Counted from the stretch's first letter, positions 7,915 through 17,797 are shown. The stretch: DNA of 44,529 bases from an uncultured Alphaproteobacteria bacterium (GCA_902627245.1 CACOIH010000011.1:1-44529), one strand, 5' to 3'. Numbers and translations are program-made. The notes: generated by a model not told the origin, from the letters alone.

Positions 7915-8838
7915 ATGAACATCACAAATATTTCTAAATTTTTTTCAATTAGCCTAATATTAGTTGTATTTGCTTTTTTAATTAATAATTATCTTACATT
8001 CGCGGGTGATTGGCCTGGCCCATTTACACTAAATCAATCTATAAATATTTACTCATCAATTCAATTTTTACTTTATGTTTTTGCAATTATTATTCCAATA
8101 ATTTTTATCAATTACAATAAAAATTTAGATAACCTTACTCTTGCCAATAATTTAGAAAAACTTAATGATTATATAATAAGATTTGGTTTTTGGTCTGTTC
8201 TTATCATTGGGATAGTAGACGCAATTATTTCATTATTAATTATTGAGGGGTTTCTTGAACAGCTTATAGGTAAAAGCTGGAATATAAAATTTTCAAACAA
8301 TTCTTTTAGAGCTCCTTATATACATTTTCCACTTTTATTTTTGTCTTTGATATTTGCATATTATTTTAAAGCTCTTAATTTTTATTGGCTAGCATTTCTA
8401 GTTGTTATAGCAGAGTTTCAAATAGTTATCTTAAGATTTGTTTTTTCATATGAACAAACCTTAATGAGTGATTTAGTAAGATTTTGGTATGGAAGTTTAT
8501 TTTTATTTGGAAGCTATTATACTCTAATTAAAGATGGGCATGTACGTGTTGATGTTTTGTATACAAATTTTAGTGAAAAAAATAAAGCAAGAGTCAATCT
8601 CTTTGGAAGTTTAATATTAGGTATTCCACTTTGTTTGACTGTTTTCTTTCTTGGTATGTACTGCAAACAGTGTGTTTTAAATCAGCCGATAATGAATTTT
8701 GAAACATCGCAGAGTACTCAAGGAATGAATATTAAATATTTAATGGCAGGGTTTTTAATAATTTTTGCTTTAACGATGTTAATTCAATTTACAATTTACT
8801 CATTAAGAAGTTTAGAAGTAATAAGAAAGAATAAATAA
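7915..8838 (+). CDS. dctQ: TRAP transporter small permease (DctQ family), long form
   Basis: DctQ partners with DctM in the inner membrane. The family core is in the C-terminal half: DLVRFWYGSLFLFGSYYTL (186-204), the hallmark DGHVRVDVLY (207-216) and SQSTQGMNIKYLMAG (265-279) before the last membrane helix. At 307 residues it is much longer than common DctQ proteins (about 160-200). The extra about 150 N-terminal residues hold several further hydrophobic segments (near 8-26, 48-66, 90-112, 137-150). The start ATG is 44 nt after the binding-protein stop, just past the hairpin. Its stop overlaps the dctM start by one base (TAATG). The long form resembles permeases paired with TakP-type binding proteins. 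Confidence 0.87.
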   Translation: MNITNISKFFSISLILVVFAFLINNYLTFAGDWPGPFTLNQSINIYSSIQFLLYVFAIIIPIIFINYNKNLDNLTLANNLEKLNDYIIRFGFWSVLIIGIVDAIISLLIIEGFLEQLIGKSWNIKFSNNSFRAPYIHFPLLFLSLIFAYYFKALNFYWLAFLVVIAEFQIVILRFVFSYEQTLMSDLVRFWYGSLFLFGSYYTLIKDGHVRVDVLYTNFSEKNKARVNLFGSLILGIPLCLTVFFLGMYCKQCVLNQPIMNFETSQSTQGMNIKYLMAGFLIIFALTMLIQFTIYSLRSLEVIRKNK

Positions 8839-11480
8839 TGGAATTGTTTTTTCTTTTTTTATTAATTTTTTTAATGGCATTTGCTCTTGCATCTGGGTAT
8901 CCACTAGCTTTTGCTCTTCCAGGTTCAGCGATCATTTCAATTTTTTTAGCAGGTTTAGCAGGATATTTAATTGATGGAAATCCTAACGAATATTTTATTT
9001 CTGATGGACCATTTCAATGGTTAAATGCAGGAATAACAAATTTTAGAGGAGTATATTGGGAAGTTGAAAGAGATACATTGATAGCAATTCCTCTATTTAT
9101 ATTTATGGGAATAATGCTTGAAAAATCTAAAATTGCAGAAGACTTACTTATTAGTATGGGTCAGTTATTTGGGCCTATACCAGGTGGCTTAGGTATATCT
9201 GTTATATTTGTTGGTGCATTACTAGCTGCTACTACTGGAATAGTAGGAGCTACTGTAGTTGCGATGGGTTTAATTTCTCTTCCTGCTATGATGAAGAATA
9301 ATTATAATAAATCTCTTGCGTCTGGTATTGTTTGTTCCTCAGGAACCCTTGGACAAATAATACCTCCATCAATAGTTCTAATAATTTTATCTGATCAGTT
9401 AGCATCTGCCTCTGATGCTGCGGATAACATGAGAATTGAAAATTACCAAAATATTACTGGCTCAACAAATATTCCAAGTCAATTCAGTGTAGATTCAGTG
9501 AGTGCAGGAAATATGTTTTTGGGGGCGTTTCTTCCTGGATTAGTTCTTGTCGGATTATACATGTTATATGTACTTTTTATCGGAGTATTTAAAAAAGAGG
9601 CAGTTCCACCCGTTGAATATGAAGGTAACTATGACAAAGACTTTTTTAAAAGAGTATTTCTCTCTTTGGTTCCACCATTAGCATTAATTTTTGTAGTTCT
9701 TGGTTCAATATTACTTGGTATTGCAACTGTTAATCAAGCAGGTGCAATAGGTGCAGTTGGAGCAGGTGTCATGGGTGGTTATAGATTATATAATAATAAA
9801 TATAAATATACTCCTGCAATATTAACTATACTTTCACTAATTGTAATTAGTATTATTGTTGTAAACTTTAAACTCAATATAAAAAATATTTCAACAACAT
9901 CAGAAATGATAGCTTTAATTATTGCAATTATTGCAGTTATATTTTTATTGATTGGAGTAGTTTGGAGTTTTTGGAGAACTTTTAGAATTAACAATGTCTT
10001 AAAAAATGTAATGATTGAAACAAGTTTAACAACATCTATGGTATTTATAATTCTAATTGGTGCTGCAATGTTAACAGCAGCATTTAGAGGTTTTGGTGGA
10101 GAAGAAATAGTAAAAGATTTTCTAACTAGTTTACCTGGAGGATTTTGGACGCAATTTATTGTTGTAATGGCAGTTATATTTATTTTAGGATTTTTTTTAG
10201 ATTTCATAGAAATTGCTATAGTAGTTGTGCCTATTGTAGCCCCAATATTGTTAGCTGAAACTTCAGCTAATGTTACAGCTGTTTGGTTAGGTGTAATGAT
10301 TGGTGTAAATATGCAAACATCATTTTTAACTCCACCTTTTGGATTTTCGTTATTTTATTTAAGGGGAGTTGCACCTAAATCAATTAAAACTACTGAAATA
10401 TGGAAAGGTGCGAGTGTTTTTATTATTTTGCAATTAGTAGGATTAGGAGTTGTAGGATATTTTCCTCAGTTGGTAAATTATTTACCTTTGAGATCATATT
10501 ATACATCAGAAGTATCACCTCCTCCAATCAATCCAAAACTTCAAGAATGTTTGATTGACTACACTTATGATAAATATGACAAAAACTTTTCAGAATCACT
10601 AATTATTACAGATAAATTAATTAGTAATAATCTCGATTTCTTCCCTGATAATAAGATGAAAAATTTTACTGATATGATTAATAATATAAATCTCTCTAAA
10701 GATTTAATTGATGAGGTAAAATTATCTCGCAAAATTTTTCATGATTACTCATTAAACTATAAACCGCTCCATACTAAAGTTAGAAATATTGAAAAAAATA
10801 TTTTTAAAAAGTTATCAAAGATTGAAAAAATTAAAAAAGAAATTCGACTTGAAACTGAAAATGAAAAAATACAGAAGCTCGAAAATAAAATTATAGAATT
10901 ACAAAACGAAATAGAAGAAATTAGATTAACAATTCCTGTAACATGGAAAGATGAAAATGATAATTTTAATACGATTTTAAAAAATTTTAATAAAACAAAA
11001 TTAAATTATAATAAGTCAGTAGATGGCTCATTTAATGATTTACAAAAATTTATAGAAATATTTGAAAGCTCAGAAAATTTTGCTCTTTTAGAAAATAATT
11101 ACGCTGATTTAATAAACAGTATTAATAAAGAAGAAAAAGAGATTGTGGAAATTATCAAAGATTTTGAAAGATTATTTAATCCTTTTAAAGATACTTCAGA
11201 TATTAAAAAATCATTAAAAAAAGCGCGTAAGTTATTGAAAAAGAATTATGATAAAAAAACAGAAGCTTTAGATTTAATTAATGAATCAAAAAAATTATTT
11301 TTAATTGAAAAAAATTGGAGATTAAAAGGTAGTCAAATTGTTCTAAATGATTTAATTGATTTATCAAACACAGGATCTGAAACTTTTGGTCTTAGAAAAC
11401 AAGATAAGTTAAATAAAGAACAAGCAATATATCTCGCTTCATGCAAATCAGTACATGAAGATATTTCTTTATATTTTTAA
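8838..11480 (+). CDS. dctM: TRAP transporter large permease (DctM family) with C-terminal coiled-coil tail
   Basis: DctM is the sodium-coupled transport subunit in the inner membrane. Residues 1 to about 550 are the membrane part: IPLFIFMGIMLEKSKIAEDL (84-103), PGGLGISVIFVGALLAATTG (115-134), the hairpin motif SSGTLGQIIPPSIVLI (167-182), and the second-repeat counterpart GVNMQTSFLTPPFGFSLFYL (489-508). An insert with two or three extra helices lies around 325-378. From about 560 to 880 the chain becomes hydrophilic and rich in Lys, Glu, Asn and Ile. Its heptad-like stretches (about 630-690) predict a coiled coil. I do not recognise that tail; ordinary DctM proteins are about 430 residues. The stop codon abuts the convergent gene at 11481 with no base between. 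Confidence 0.88.
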   Translation: MELFFLFLLIFLMAFALASGYPLAFALPGSAIISIFLAGLAGYLIDGNPNEYFISDGPFQWLNAGITNFRGVYWEVERDTLIAIPLFIFMGIMLEKSKIAEDLLISMGQLFGPIPGGLGISVIFVGALLAATTGIVGATVVAMGLISLPAMMKNNYNKSLASGIVCSSGTLGQIIPPSIVLIILSDQLASASDAADNMRIENYQNITGSTNIPSQFSVDSVSAGNMFLGAFLPGLVLVGLYMLYVLFIGVFKKEAVPPVEYEGNYDKDFFKRVFLSLVPPLALIFVVLGSILLGIATVNQAGAIGAVGAGVMGGYRLYNNKYKYTPAILTILSLIVISIIVVNFKLNIKNISTTSEMIALIIAIIAVIFLLIGVVWSFWRTFRINNVLKNVMIETSLTTSMVFIILIGAAMLTAAFRGFGGEEIVKDFLTSLPGGFWTQFIVVMAVIFILGFFLDFIEIAIVVVPIVAPILLAETSANVTAVWLGVMIGVNMQTSFLTPPFGFSLFYLRGVAPKSIKTTEIWKGASVFIILQLVGLGVVGYFPQLVNYLPLRSYYTSEVSPPPINPKLQECLIDYTYDKYDKNFSESLIITDKLISNNLDFFPDNKMKNFTDMINNINLSKDLIDEVKLSRKIFHDYSLNYKPLHTKVRNIEKNIFKKLSKIEKIKKEIRLETENEKIQKLENKIIELQNEIEEIRLTIPVTWKDENDNFNTILKNFNKTKLNYNKSVDGSFNDLQKFIEIFESSENFALLENNYADLINSINKEEKEIVEIIKDFERLFNPFKDTSDIKKSLKKARKLLKKNYDKKTEALDLINESKKLFLIEKNWRLKGSQIVLNDLIDLSNTGSETFGLRKQDKLNKEQAIYLASCKSVHEDISLYF

Positions 11481-12593
11481 TTAAACTTTCTCAATATCCA
11501 TAACAACATGGATGTAATCCATTGCATGACCATCAGGTTTATTAGCTACCTCTTCCAAGTAAGAATTGTAAAATTGATCAACAATTTTATTTATTTCTTC
11601 AGGCTTTCTTTTTTCTAAAGCTGTTTTAAAAACAGTTTCAGACCAACTTCTCATAGTTGGTATTAATGTTTCAGCATACTCTCTAGATGTCATACTAGAT
11701 TTGTTATTATTATAATGAACTTTGAAAGGACAATCTGTAAACATTGTTTTACATGACTTAAGAATTAATCCTGATTTTGAAACTGGTGAATTTGGATCAT
11801 CAAATGGTTTTCTAAATTCTTCAATCGTTCTATAATGCTGTGTAAAAGTGGCATTAATAAATTCCTCATTAGTAATGACTCCATCTTTTTCTAAATTTTT
11901 CCAATGTTTAGCAAAATTATTAAACATATTATGGCCACCAGTATTGCCTAAATGCCTACCCTCTTCATCTATACCAAAATTTATACAAATAAATCTTCCA
12001 CCAGAAACTAATTCTTTAGATCTATTTATTAAAATTGTTTCCCAGTCTTTGAGAGCTTGTTTTTTAAATTGTGCTTTTTCATCCTCATTTGAACCAACCA
12101 TATGAACATGATTTTGTATTAGACAAGGTCTTTCTGAAACATAATGCATTGCTGTTGCTGAAAATCCTAATGATAAACTATTATCGCTCATTAATTGATC
12201 ATGAAATCCAGTTCCACAACCATGAACGAATACATTTTCAAATTTTTTTTGATAGGCAAAATCAGAATTACCATGCATACCTTGCATCATCCTAAATAAA
12301 ACTGAAAAATCATTAGATGCTAAATCAGTATATAGTATTTCAATTTGTCTATTATCCCCAGAATTTTTAATCTTTTCAATAATATTAAACCACATTTGCT
12401 GACTTGTGCCGCCATCTGCACTTCCAAAGTCTGCAATTTTTAAGATATCATTTTTTGGTATTGTTTTAAGTGCCTGATCAATTAGGAGTTCCATTTTATC
12501 TATTGCATTTTTTGCGCCGATAGTTTTTTGAGAATAATAGCCCTCTCCTTTCATTGATAAAACAGATTGAGTATTAAGATTAGTATTACTCAT
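11481..12593 (-). CDS. SABATH-like SAM-dependent carboxyl methyltransferase
   Basis: The SABATH family (plant salicylate, jasmonate and related enzymes, with bacterial members) transfers a methyl group from SAM to small carboxylic acids. The 370-residue protein has the N-terminal MKGEGYYSQKT segment (14-24), where plant enzymes bind the substrate carboxylate. It then has the SAM motif IADFGSADGGTS (53-64, the plant form being IADLGCSSGPN), the YTDLASNDF acidic motif (88-96), and LGFSATAMHYVSERP (142-156), which matches the plant SSYSLxWLS active-site segment. A C-terminal region with helical character follows. The substrate is unknown. It lies 38 nt after parC on the same strand, with no visible terminator between, and may be read through from parC. 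Confidence 0.72.
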   Translation of the reverse strand: MSNTNLNTQSVLSMKGEGYYSQKTIGAKNAIDKMELLIDQALKTIPKNDILKIADFGSADGGTSQQMWFNIIEKIKNSGDNRQIEILYTDLASNDFSVLFRMMQGMHGNSDFAYQKKFENVFVHGCGTGFHDQLMSDNSLSLGFSATAMHYVSERPCLIQNHVHMVGSNEDEKAQFKKQALKDWETILINRSKELVSGGRFICINFGIDEEGRHLGNTGGHNMFNNFAKHWKNLEKDGVITNEEFINATFTQHYRTIEEFRKPFDDPNSPVSKSGLILKSCKTMFTDCPFKVHYNNNKSSMTSREYAETLIPTMRSWSETVFKTALEKRKPEEINKIVDQFYNSYLEEVANKPDGHAMDYIHVVMDIEKV

Positions 12594-12631
12594 AAAATAT
12601 TTCTAAACATATTGGTCATAATTAAAAGTAT

Positions 12632-14827
12632 TTATTCATTAAATTTTAAGTTTTTATTAAAAAATCTAGGTATTTTTTTACCTGCTTGAGCTCTTTTTCC
12701 TATCCAAAAATCAAAATTGTCTAACCTTCTTTTTTTTGAGCCAGTAGTCCATTCTAAACCTTCTTTTGGATTTATTTCAATTAAGTCTGAAATATAATCT
12801 TTATCTTTAATTTTAATTAATTGAACCCCAACTCCTTTACTTAATTCTGGAATTGAAGACGCTTCAAAAGCAAGCATTTTTTGGAGATTTGTTACACAGA
12901 TAATGTGTGATTTTTGCAATGAAAATACCTTTATTACCGAGTCATCACTCTTAAGATTAAAAAGTTGCTTGCCTTTTCTCTGACTAGTAATAAGTTTTTT
13001 AATATTACTAACAAAACCTTTACCATTTTTGGATGCAAGAAAAATTTTGTTATGGTTTGAAGAGAGTAATCCAACAACTTTATCATTAGGAATACTATCT
13101 ACAAAATAAATAAATGATTTTGGATTTGAATTGCCGCTAGGAATATTATTAGGGTCAATTGTAAAAACTTTTCCAGAAGAAACAAAAATTATTAACTTTT
13201 GATTAGACATTAAATTAATTGAATAAAGTAATTCACTATTATTTTTTTTGAGATATTCATAATCAAGATGATCTTTTATTCGTTTTAGATTGAAATCTTT
13301 ATTCATAATTACTGTATATTTTTCAATTTGTTTAAATTCATCTATATCGACATCTGTATTATAATTTGATTCTTTTATAATTGTGGATTTTCTCTCTTTA
13401 ATTAACGGATCGATGTCTTTTAATATTAATTCAAGTTCATTAGATATAAAATTATTTAATGTTATTTTATCAGTTATAAGTTTTTTTAAATATTTTAATT
13501 TTATATTTAAATCAGAATTTTCTTTCATAATATTTTTTTCATCAATTTTTTTTAGAGAACCAAGTCTCATAGATAAAATGGAGTCAACCTGTAATTCTGA
13601 TAACTTAAAAGTTTTTATAATAACTTTTTTAGGATTATCTTTTGTTCTTATTATTTTAATAATCCTATCAAGATTTTTAAAAACGATTTGAAAACCTTTT
13701 AATATTTCTAGTCTATTTTTAATTTTTTTAATATTAAATTCAGATTTTCTTTTAATAGATATTTTTCTATGATTTAAAAAATTTAACAACATTTCAATAA
13801 TACCAATCTGTTTTGGCTCAATTCCATTAAGTAGAACATTGAAATTACATGAAAATTTAGTTGAGAGATCAGTCAATTTAAAACATAGTTCAATTAGTTT
13901 TTGTGCATCAATATTTCTATTTTTTGGTTTCAATACTATTCTTATTATTTCATCGGACTCATCAATAACGTCTTCTAATGGAATTTTTTTAGAGTTAATT
14001 AAGCTAGCTAACTGTTCAATTATTTTAACTTTATTTACTTGATAGGGAATCTCATTAATCACAATTTGATATTGTCCACTTTTCAAGTTTTCTTTTTTCC
14101 ATCTAGAATTAATTGTAAATGAACCTCTGCCTTTATTGTATATAGTTTTTTTGTTATGTTCGTCTAAGATGACTTCACCTCCAGTTGGGAAGTCAGGACC
14201 TTTTAAGACTTTGAATAAATTTGATATTTTTGTATTTGGATTTTTTATTAAAATTTGTAAACATTGAATTAATTCATTTATATTATGTGGTGGTATATTA
14301 GTTGCCATTCCAACTGCAATACCCATTGCACCATTAACTAATATGTTAGGGAGTTGTGCAGGTAAAACTTCAGGTTCTAAGTTTTGGCCGTCATAATTCT
14401 CTTTATAATCAATCGAATTTTCTTCTATTCCATCAAAAAAATAATTCGCATATTTTTGTAATCTTGCCTCAGTATATCTCATAGCTGCAGGATTATCCCC
14501 ATCAATATTTCCAAAGTTACCTTGCCCATCAATTAATTGAATTCTTGTTGAAAACTCCTGTGCCATTCTTACTAAACTATCATAAATTGCCTGATCACCA
14601 TGAGGATGGAATTTACCCATTACATCTCCAACTATTCTTGCAGACTTTTTATAATTTGAATTATTAAATAATTTTAATTGATACATTGAAAAAATTATTC
14701 TTCTATGAACTGGCTTTAAACCATCTCTAACATCAGGTAAGGATCTAGAAACTATTGTAGATATGGCATATGAAAGATATTTTTGACTTAAAATATTATC
14801 AATTTTTTTATTTAAAATTTTATTCAT
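12632..14827 (-). CDS. parC: DNA topoisomerase IV subunit A
   Basis: ParC with ParE decatenates daughter chromosomes. The 731-residue length suits ParC and is shorter than GyrA. Seen are the 5Y-CAP start region [26 protein letters not shown] (19-44, given in parts), the quinolone-region segment [13 protein letters not shown] (71-83), and [10 protein letters not shown] (114-123) with the nucleophile Tyr118. A degenerate beta-pinwheel follows from about 490. Gln79 stands where enteric ParC has Ser80, as I recall for alphaproteobacterial ParC. The position after recO (4-nt overlap), within the lepB-rnc-era-recO-parC order, also favours ParC over GyrA. Confidence 0.92.
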   Translation of the reverse strand: MNKILNKKIDNILSQKYLSYAISTIVSRSLPDVRDGLKPVHRRIIFSMYQLKLFNNSNYKKSARIVGDVMGKFHPHGDQAIYDSLVRMAQEFSTRIQLIDGQGNFGNIDGDNPAAMRYTEARLQKYANYFFDGIEENSIDYKENYDGQNLEPEVLPAQLPNILVNGAMGIAVGMATNIPPHNINELIQCLQILIKNPNTKISNLFKVLKGPDFPTGGEVILDEHNKKTIYNKGRGSFTINSRWKKENLKSGQYQIVINEIPYQVNKVKIIEQLASLINSKKIPLEDVIDESDEIIRIVLKPKNRNIDAQKLIELCFKLTDLSTKFSCNFNVLLNGIEPKQIGIIEMLLNFLNHRKISIKRKSEFNIKKIKNRLEILKGFQIVFKNLDRIIKIIRTKDNPKKVIIKTFKLSELQVDSILSMRLGSLKKIDEKNIMKENSDLNIKLKYLKKLITDKITLNNFISNELELILKDIDPLIKERKSTIIKESNYNTDVDIDEFKQIEKYTVIMNKDFNLKRIKDHLDYEYLKKNNSELLYSINLMSNQKLIIFVSSGKVFTIDPNNIPSGNSNPKSFIYFVDSIPNDKVVGLLSSNHNKIFLASKNGKGFVSNIKKLITSQRKGKQLFNLKSDDSVIKVFSLQKSHIICVTNLQKMLAFEASSIPELSKGVGVQLIKIKDKDYISDLIEINPKEGLEWTTGSKKRRLDNFDFWIGKRAQAGKKIPRFFNKNLKFNE

Positions 14828-15528
14828 TTAATACTTATTCTATCTATTATAATTTTTTTAAATAATTGATACTGATTTGGCAATTGAAGATTAAAATCTG
14901 ATAAATGGTTTCTAATAAATATTGTTTCAAAAATCTTGAAAATACATACTACAGAGTCATAATTTACTAAATGTTTAGTGTTCATTAATAAGCTGTGTGG
15001 AAAAATTACGCTTGAAGATGATTTTATGCTGCAAAATTCTAATGTATCTAAATCAAAATATTTTTTTTCTTTATTAGCAAAATAATTAATCTCATAACCA
15101 ATAATTTTCAATAATTTAAATAAAAAGATAAAGTAATCATTAAGCCATCTCTTATTTGAGAACATCTTAATTATAAATAGATGTGAAATTGCATATATAT
15201 TATTAACTTTTTGGCCTTCTATAATAGAAAGATTAATAAGGGATACTAAGCTAATTAAACAATTTAGTTTATACTTATCATCAATAATATTAGATATAAA
15301 AGGTTTTGATAATTCAGCATTAATTGTTGCTGGCCTATTATTTTTAAAAAAAACTTCAAAATCAAGAAAGAAACCAATTTGATAAATATTTCTTTTATTT
15401 TTTGAAAGACCGCCATATACAAGTCCAGAAATTATTTCATCCGTATTAGATAAAAATTTAATATATAAATCATTATCTTTATGAGATTTTACAAATAACA
15501 AAATTCCCTTGTACTTACTAAGCATCAA
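14824..15528 (-). CDS. recO: DNA repair protein RecO
   Basis: RecO helps RecR load RecA on SSB-coated DNA in the RecF pathway. The 234-residue sequence is divergent, but the N-terminal OB-fold pattern (KYKGILLFVKSHKDNDLYIK near 5-24, SGLVYGGLSK near 34-43) is recognisable, followed by an all-helical C-terminal domain. The cysteine zinc cluster found in many RecO proteins is not evident. The start reads ATGATG, so Met2 (15525) is possible. It overlaps era by 11 nt and parC by 4 nt, and this synteny adds most of the confidence. Confidence 0.82.
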   Translation of the reverse strand: MMLSKYKGILLFVKSHKDNDLYIKFLSNTDEIISGLVYGGLSKNKRNIYQIGFFLDFEVFFKNNRPATINAELSKPFISNIIDDKYKLNCLISLVSLINLSIIEGQKVNNIYAISHLFIIKMFSNKRWLNDYFIFLFKLLKIIGYEINYFANKEKKYFDLDTLEFCSIKSSSSVIFPHSLLMNTKHLVNYDSVVCIFKIFETIFIRNHLSDFNLQLPNQYQLFKKIIIDRISIK

Positions 15529-16366
15529 ATTTAATCACATTAATATACAGGTGTATTTTTGTTTTAAATAATCTTGATATTTCATTTTGACTTTTAATTC
15601 TTATGTCTTTTATTTTTTCTCCATTTTTTCCCAGAATTATTTTTTTGTAACGCAAATTATTTATTTGAATATTCTGCTTTATCTTTAAATCACCATTTTT
15701 TAAGTATTTGAAAACTTTATTAATCACTTTTATATTATATGGAATTTCTTTATGTATATAAGTTAAAATAAAATTTCTTGTAATCTCATTAGTTATAAAA
15801 ATATCATCTTTGTCAGAAATTTCATTTTCTTTATAAATCCATTTTGAATAATATGTTTTGTTTAAAAGATAATTTGTGATTACATCTAAACCTAACCTTT
15901 TTTTTGCAGAAATTGAAAAAAAGGTATTGATTTTCAATTTATCTTTTATTTCTTTTATCTTAGGTAAAATTAAATTTTTACTTACCAGGTCATTTTTATT
16001 AAAAATAATTGATATTTCTTTATTTAATTCATTTAATTTAGAAATATTTTTTCTAAGTTCTTCAAAATTATATTGCTTTATATCTATCAAATAGAATATT
16101 TCATCAGACTCGTTGAGTCCATGCCACAAATTTTGTTTTAATTTTATTTTTTTTTTATCTATATTTTTTAAATAATTTACCCCTGGTGTATCAATAAAAA
16201 TTAATTGATTTTCTTTAATATTAACTATACCAATAATTGAATCTTCTGTTGTATTTATTTTTTTATTTATTACAGATATTTTTTCTCCTACTAAATTATT
16301 GATAAGAGTCGATTTACCTGCATTGGTTTTTCCAACTATACTAATTTTTAGTAATTTTTTTCTCAT
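15518..16366 (-). CDS. era: GTPase Era
   Basis: Era is a KH-domain GTPase that binds the 3' end of 16S rRNA during 30S maturation. The 282-residue protein has the P-loop GKTNAGKST (12-20), the G2-region Thr (in INTTED), G3 DTPG (59-62), G4 NKND (123-126) and a SAKK G5 motif further on. A C-terminal KH domain with the KIILGKNGEKIK core follows. The DTPG region lacks the hydrophobic His-x-P-x start found in many Era proteins, but the order rnc-era-recO is diagnostic. Its start lies 26 nt inside the end of rnc, the deepest gene overlap in this unit. Confidence 0.92.
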   Translation of the reverse strand: MRKKLLKISIVGKTNAGKSTLINNLVGEKISVINKKINTTEDSIIGIVNIKENQLIFIDTPGVNYLKNIDKKKIKLKQNLWHGLNESDEIFYLIDIKQYNFEELRKNISKLNELNKEISIIFNKNDLVSKNLILPKIKEIKDKLKINTFFSISAKKRLGLDVITNYLLNKTYYSKWIYKENEISDKDDIFITNEITRNFILTYIHKEIPYNIKVINKVFKYLKNGDLKIKQNIQINNLRYKKIILGKNGEKIKDIRIKSQNEISRLFKTKIHLYINVIKFDA

Positions 16367-17051
16367 TTATTAATTTCAAAGCTTGAGTTGCTGCTTTTTT
16401 TTCAGCTTCTCTTATAGATAATCCTTCAGCTTTTATTTTTTTAATATCTAAAACATTTAACAAAACAGTGAATACAGGTGAATGGGCTGGGCCAGTTCTA
16501 TTGATAAGTTTGTATTCTGGAAGTTTTTTTAATTTTTGCTGAGATAATTCCTGAAGAATTGTTTTTGGATCCTCAGTTTTTGATATTTGAACATCAAGAT
16601 ATTCTGACCAAAATTTTTTTATAAATCTGTATGACGACTGATACCCACCATCAATAAATATTGCTCCTATTATAGACTCAACAGTATCTGAACAAATAGA
16701 AATAATCATTTTTTTATTATTTTTTTTAAAATTATAAAGTACATAATCTTTAATTAGTAATTTTTGGGAAATTTTGTATAAAAAACTTTTTTGAACTAAG
16801 TACGAATATTTTTTAGATAGATCACCTTCATCATGCTTAATATTTTTGTTAAATAGCATTGAAGCAATACTTAATCCTAAAACTCTATCACCTAAAAATT
16901 CAAATCTTTCAAATTGATTAGAATTTTTTTCATTTACACATATGTCTTTTAAATAACTTGGATGAGTTAAAGATTGCTCTAATAATTTAATATTTTTAAA
17001 TCTATATTCGATTAATTTTTCAAATAAAATTAATTTTTTTTTACTAATCAT
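16341..17051 (-). CDS. rnc: ribonuclease III
   Basis: RNase III cleaves double-stranded RNA, including the 30S pre-rRNA. The 236-residue protein contains the signature FERFEFLGDRVLGL (47-60) with catalytic Glu51 and Asp55, and SDTVESIIGAIFIDGG (121-136) with Asp122 and Glu125. A dsRNA-binding domain follows from about 163, ending in EAEKKAATQALKLI. It overlaps lepB by 4 nt and era by 26 nt, in the conserved lepB-rnc-era order. Confidence 0.95.
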   Translation of the reverse strand: MISKKKLILFEKLIEYRFKNIKLLEQSLTHPSYLKDICVNEKNSNQFERFEFLGDRVLGLSIASMLFNKNIKHDEGDLSKKYSYLVQKSFLYKISQKLLIKDYVLYNFKKNNKKMIISICSDTVESIIGAIFIDGGYQSSYRFIKKFWSEYLDVQISKTEDPKTILQELSQQKLKKLPEYKLINRTGPAHSPVFTVLLNVLDIKKIKAEGLSIREAEKKAATQALKLINEKKITKN

Positions 17052-17797
17052 TGAATTTTAGTAAAAATTCTATCGTAGCGAATAGCAGATGGCCATTTCC
17101 ATAATTGTAAAAATCTTGCATTTTCTAAAGAAAAGAAAATAAATTGCGCCTTTCCTACAATATTATCAAAAGGTATAAAACCAACATTAGGAAACCTACT
17201 ATCTTGGGAGTTGTCTCTATTATCCCCCATAACAAAAAATTTATTTTCAGGTACTGTATACTGAATTGTATTATCTACAAAAGTATAATCCTTAATATCT
17301 AATGTTTTAATTTCTTTGTTAAAAAAATATTCTAGATATTGTCGACGTCTACCATTATTCAAATCAATTTCTGAATTTTGAGTATCAATAAAATCGTCAA
17401 TTTTTTTTCTTATAATAAGTGAATTATTAATTAACAATTCTCCATTTATAACTTTAATTGTATCTCCTGGAATTCCAATAACTCTTTTAATGTAGTCAGT
17501 TCTATTATTTTCTGGTGTTTTGAATACAACAATATCACCTCTTTGAGGTTTTTTTGAAAAGATTTTACCTTTAATAATATTACCATTTTTATCACCTAGA
17601 GAAAAAGGAAATGAATGTCTGGAATACCCATAAGAGTACTTAGAAACAAAAATAAAGTCTCCAACAAGTAAATTTGGTTTCATAGAACCCGAAGGAATAT
17701 TAAAAGGTTCAAATAATAATGAACGTATAAGTAACGCTACAAAAATTGCAATAGTAATAGATATTGTATTGTTTAATATTTTATTTTTAAATTTCAT
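17048..17797 (-). CDS. lepB: signal peptidase I
   Basis: LepB removes signal peptides from secreted proteins at the outer face of the inner membrane. The 249-residue protein has one N-terminal membrane helix (about 9-28), then FNIPSGSMKPNL (32-43) with the catalytic Ser38. The lysine general base is Lys104 in DYIKRVIGIPGD (101-112), and the conserved box D/E region FFVMGDNRDNSQDSR occurs near the C-terminus. The single transmembrane anchor is the alphaproteobacterial form. Overlaps of 4 nt with acpS and rnc make it part of the same unit. Confidence 0.96.
   Translation of the reverse strand: MKFKNKILNNTISITIAIFVALLIRSLLFEPFNIPSGSMKPNLLVGDFIFVSKYSYGYSRHSFPFSLGDKNGNIIKGKIFSKKPQRGDIVVFKTPENNRTDYIKRVIGIPGDTIKVINGELLINNSLIIRKKIDDFIDTQNSEIDLNNGRRRQYLEYFFNKEIKTLDIKDYTFVDNTIQYTVPENKFFVMGDNRDNSQDSRFPNVGFIPFDNIVGKAQFIFFSLENARFLQLWKWPSAIRYDRIFTKIQ

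Noticed and set aside
9779-10207. Open frame of 142 codons antisense to dctM
   Set aside because: It is the complement of well-conserved DctM membrane helices. Its hydrophobic, Ile/Lys-rich translation is what such helices give on the reverse strand, and it has no recognisable domain or start signal.
11848-12295. Two overlapping open frames antisense to the SABATH-like gene
   Set aside because: The sense frame has coherent methyltransferase motifs along its whole length; the reverse frames show none.
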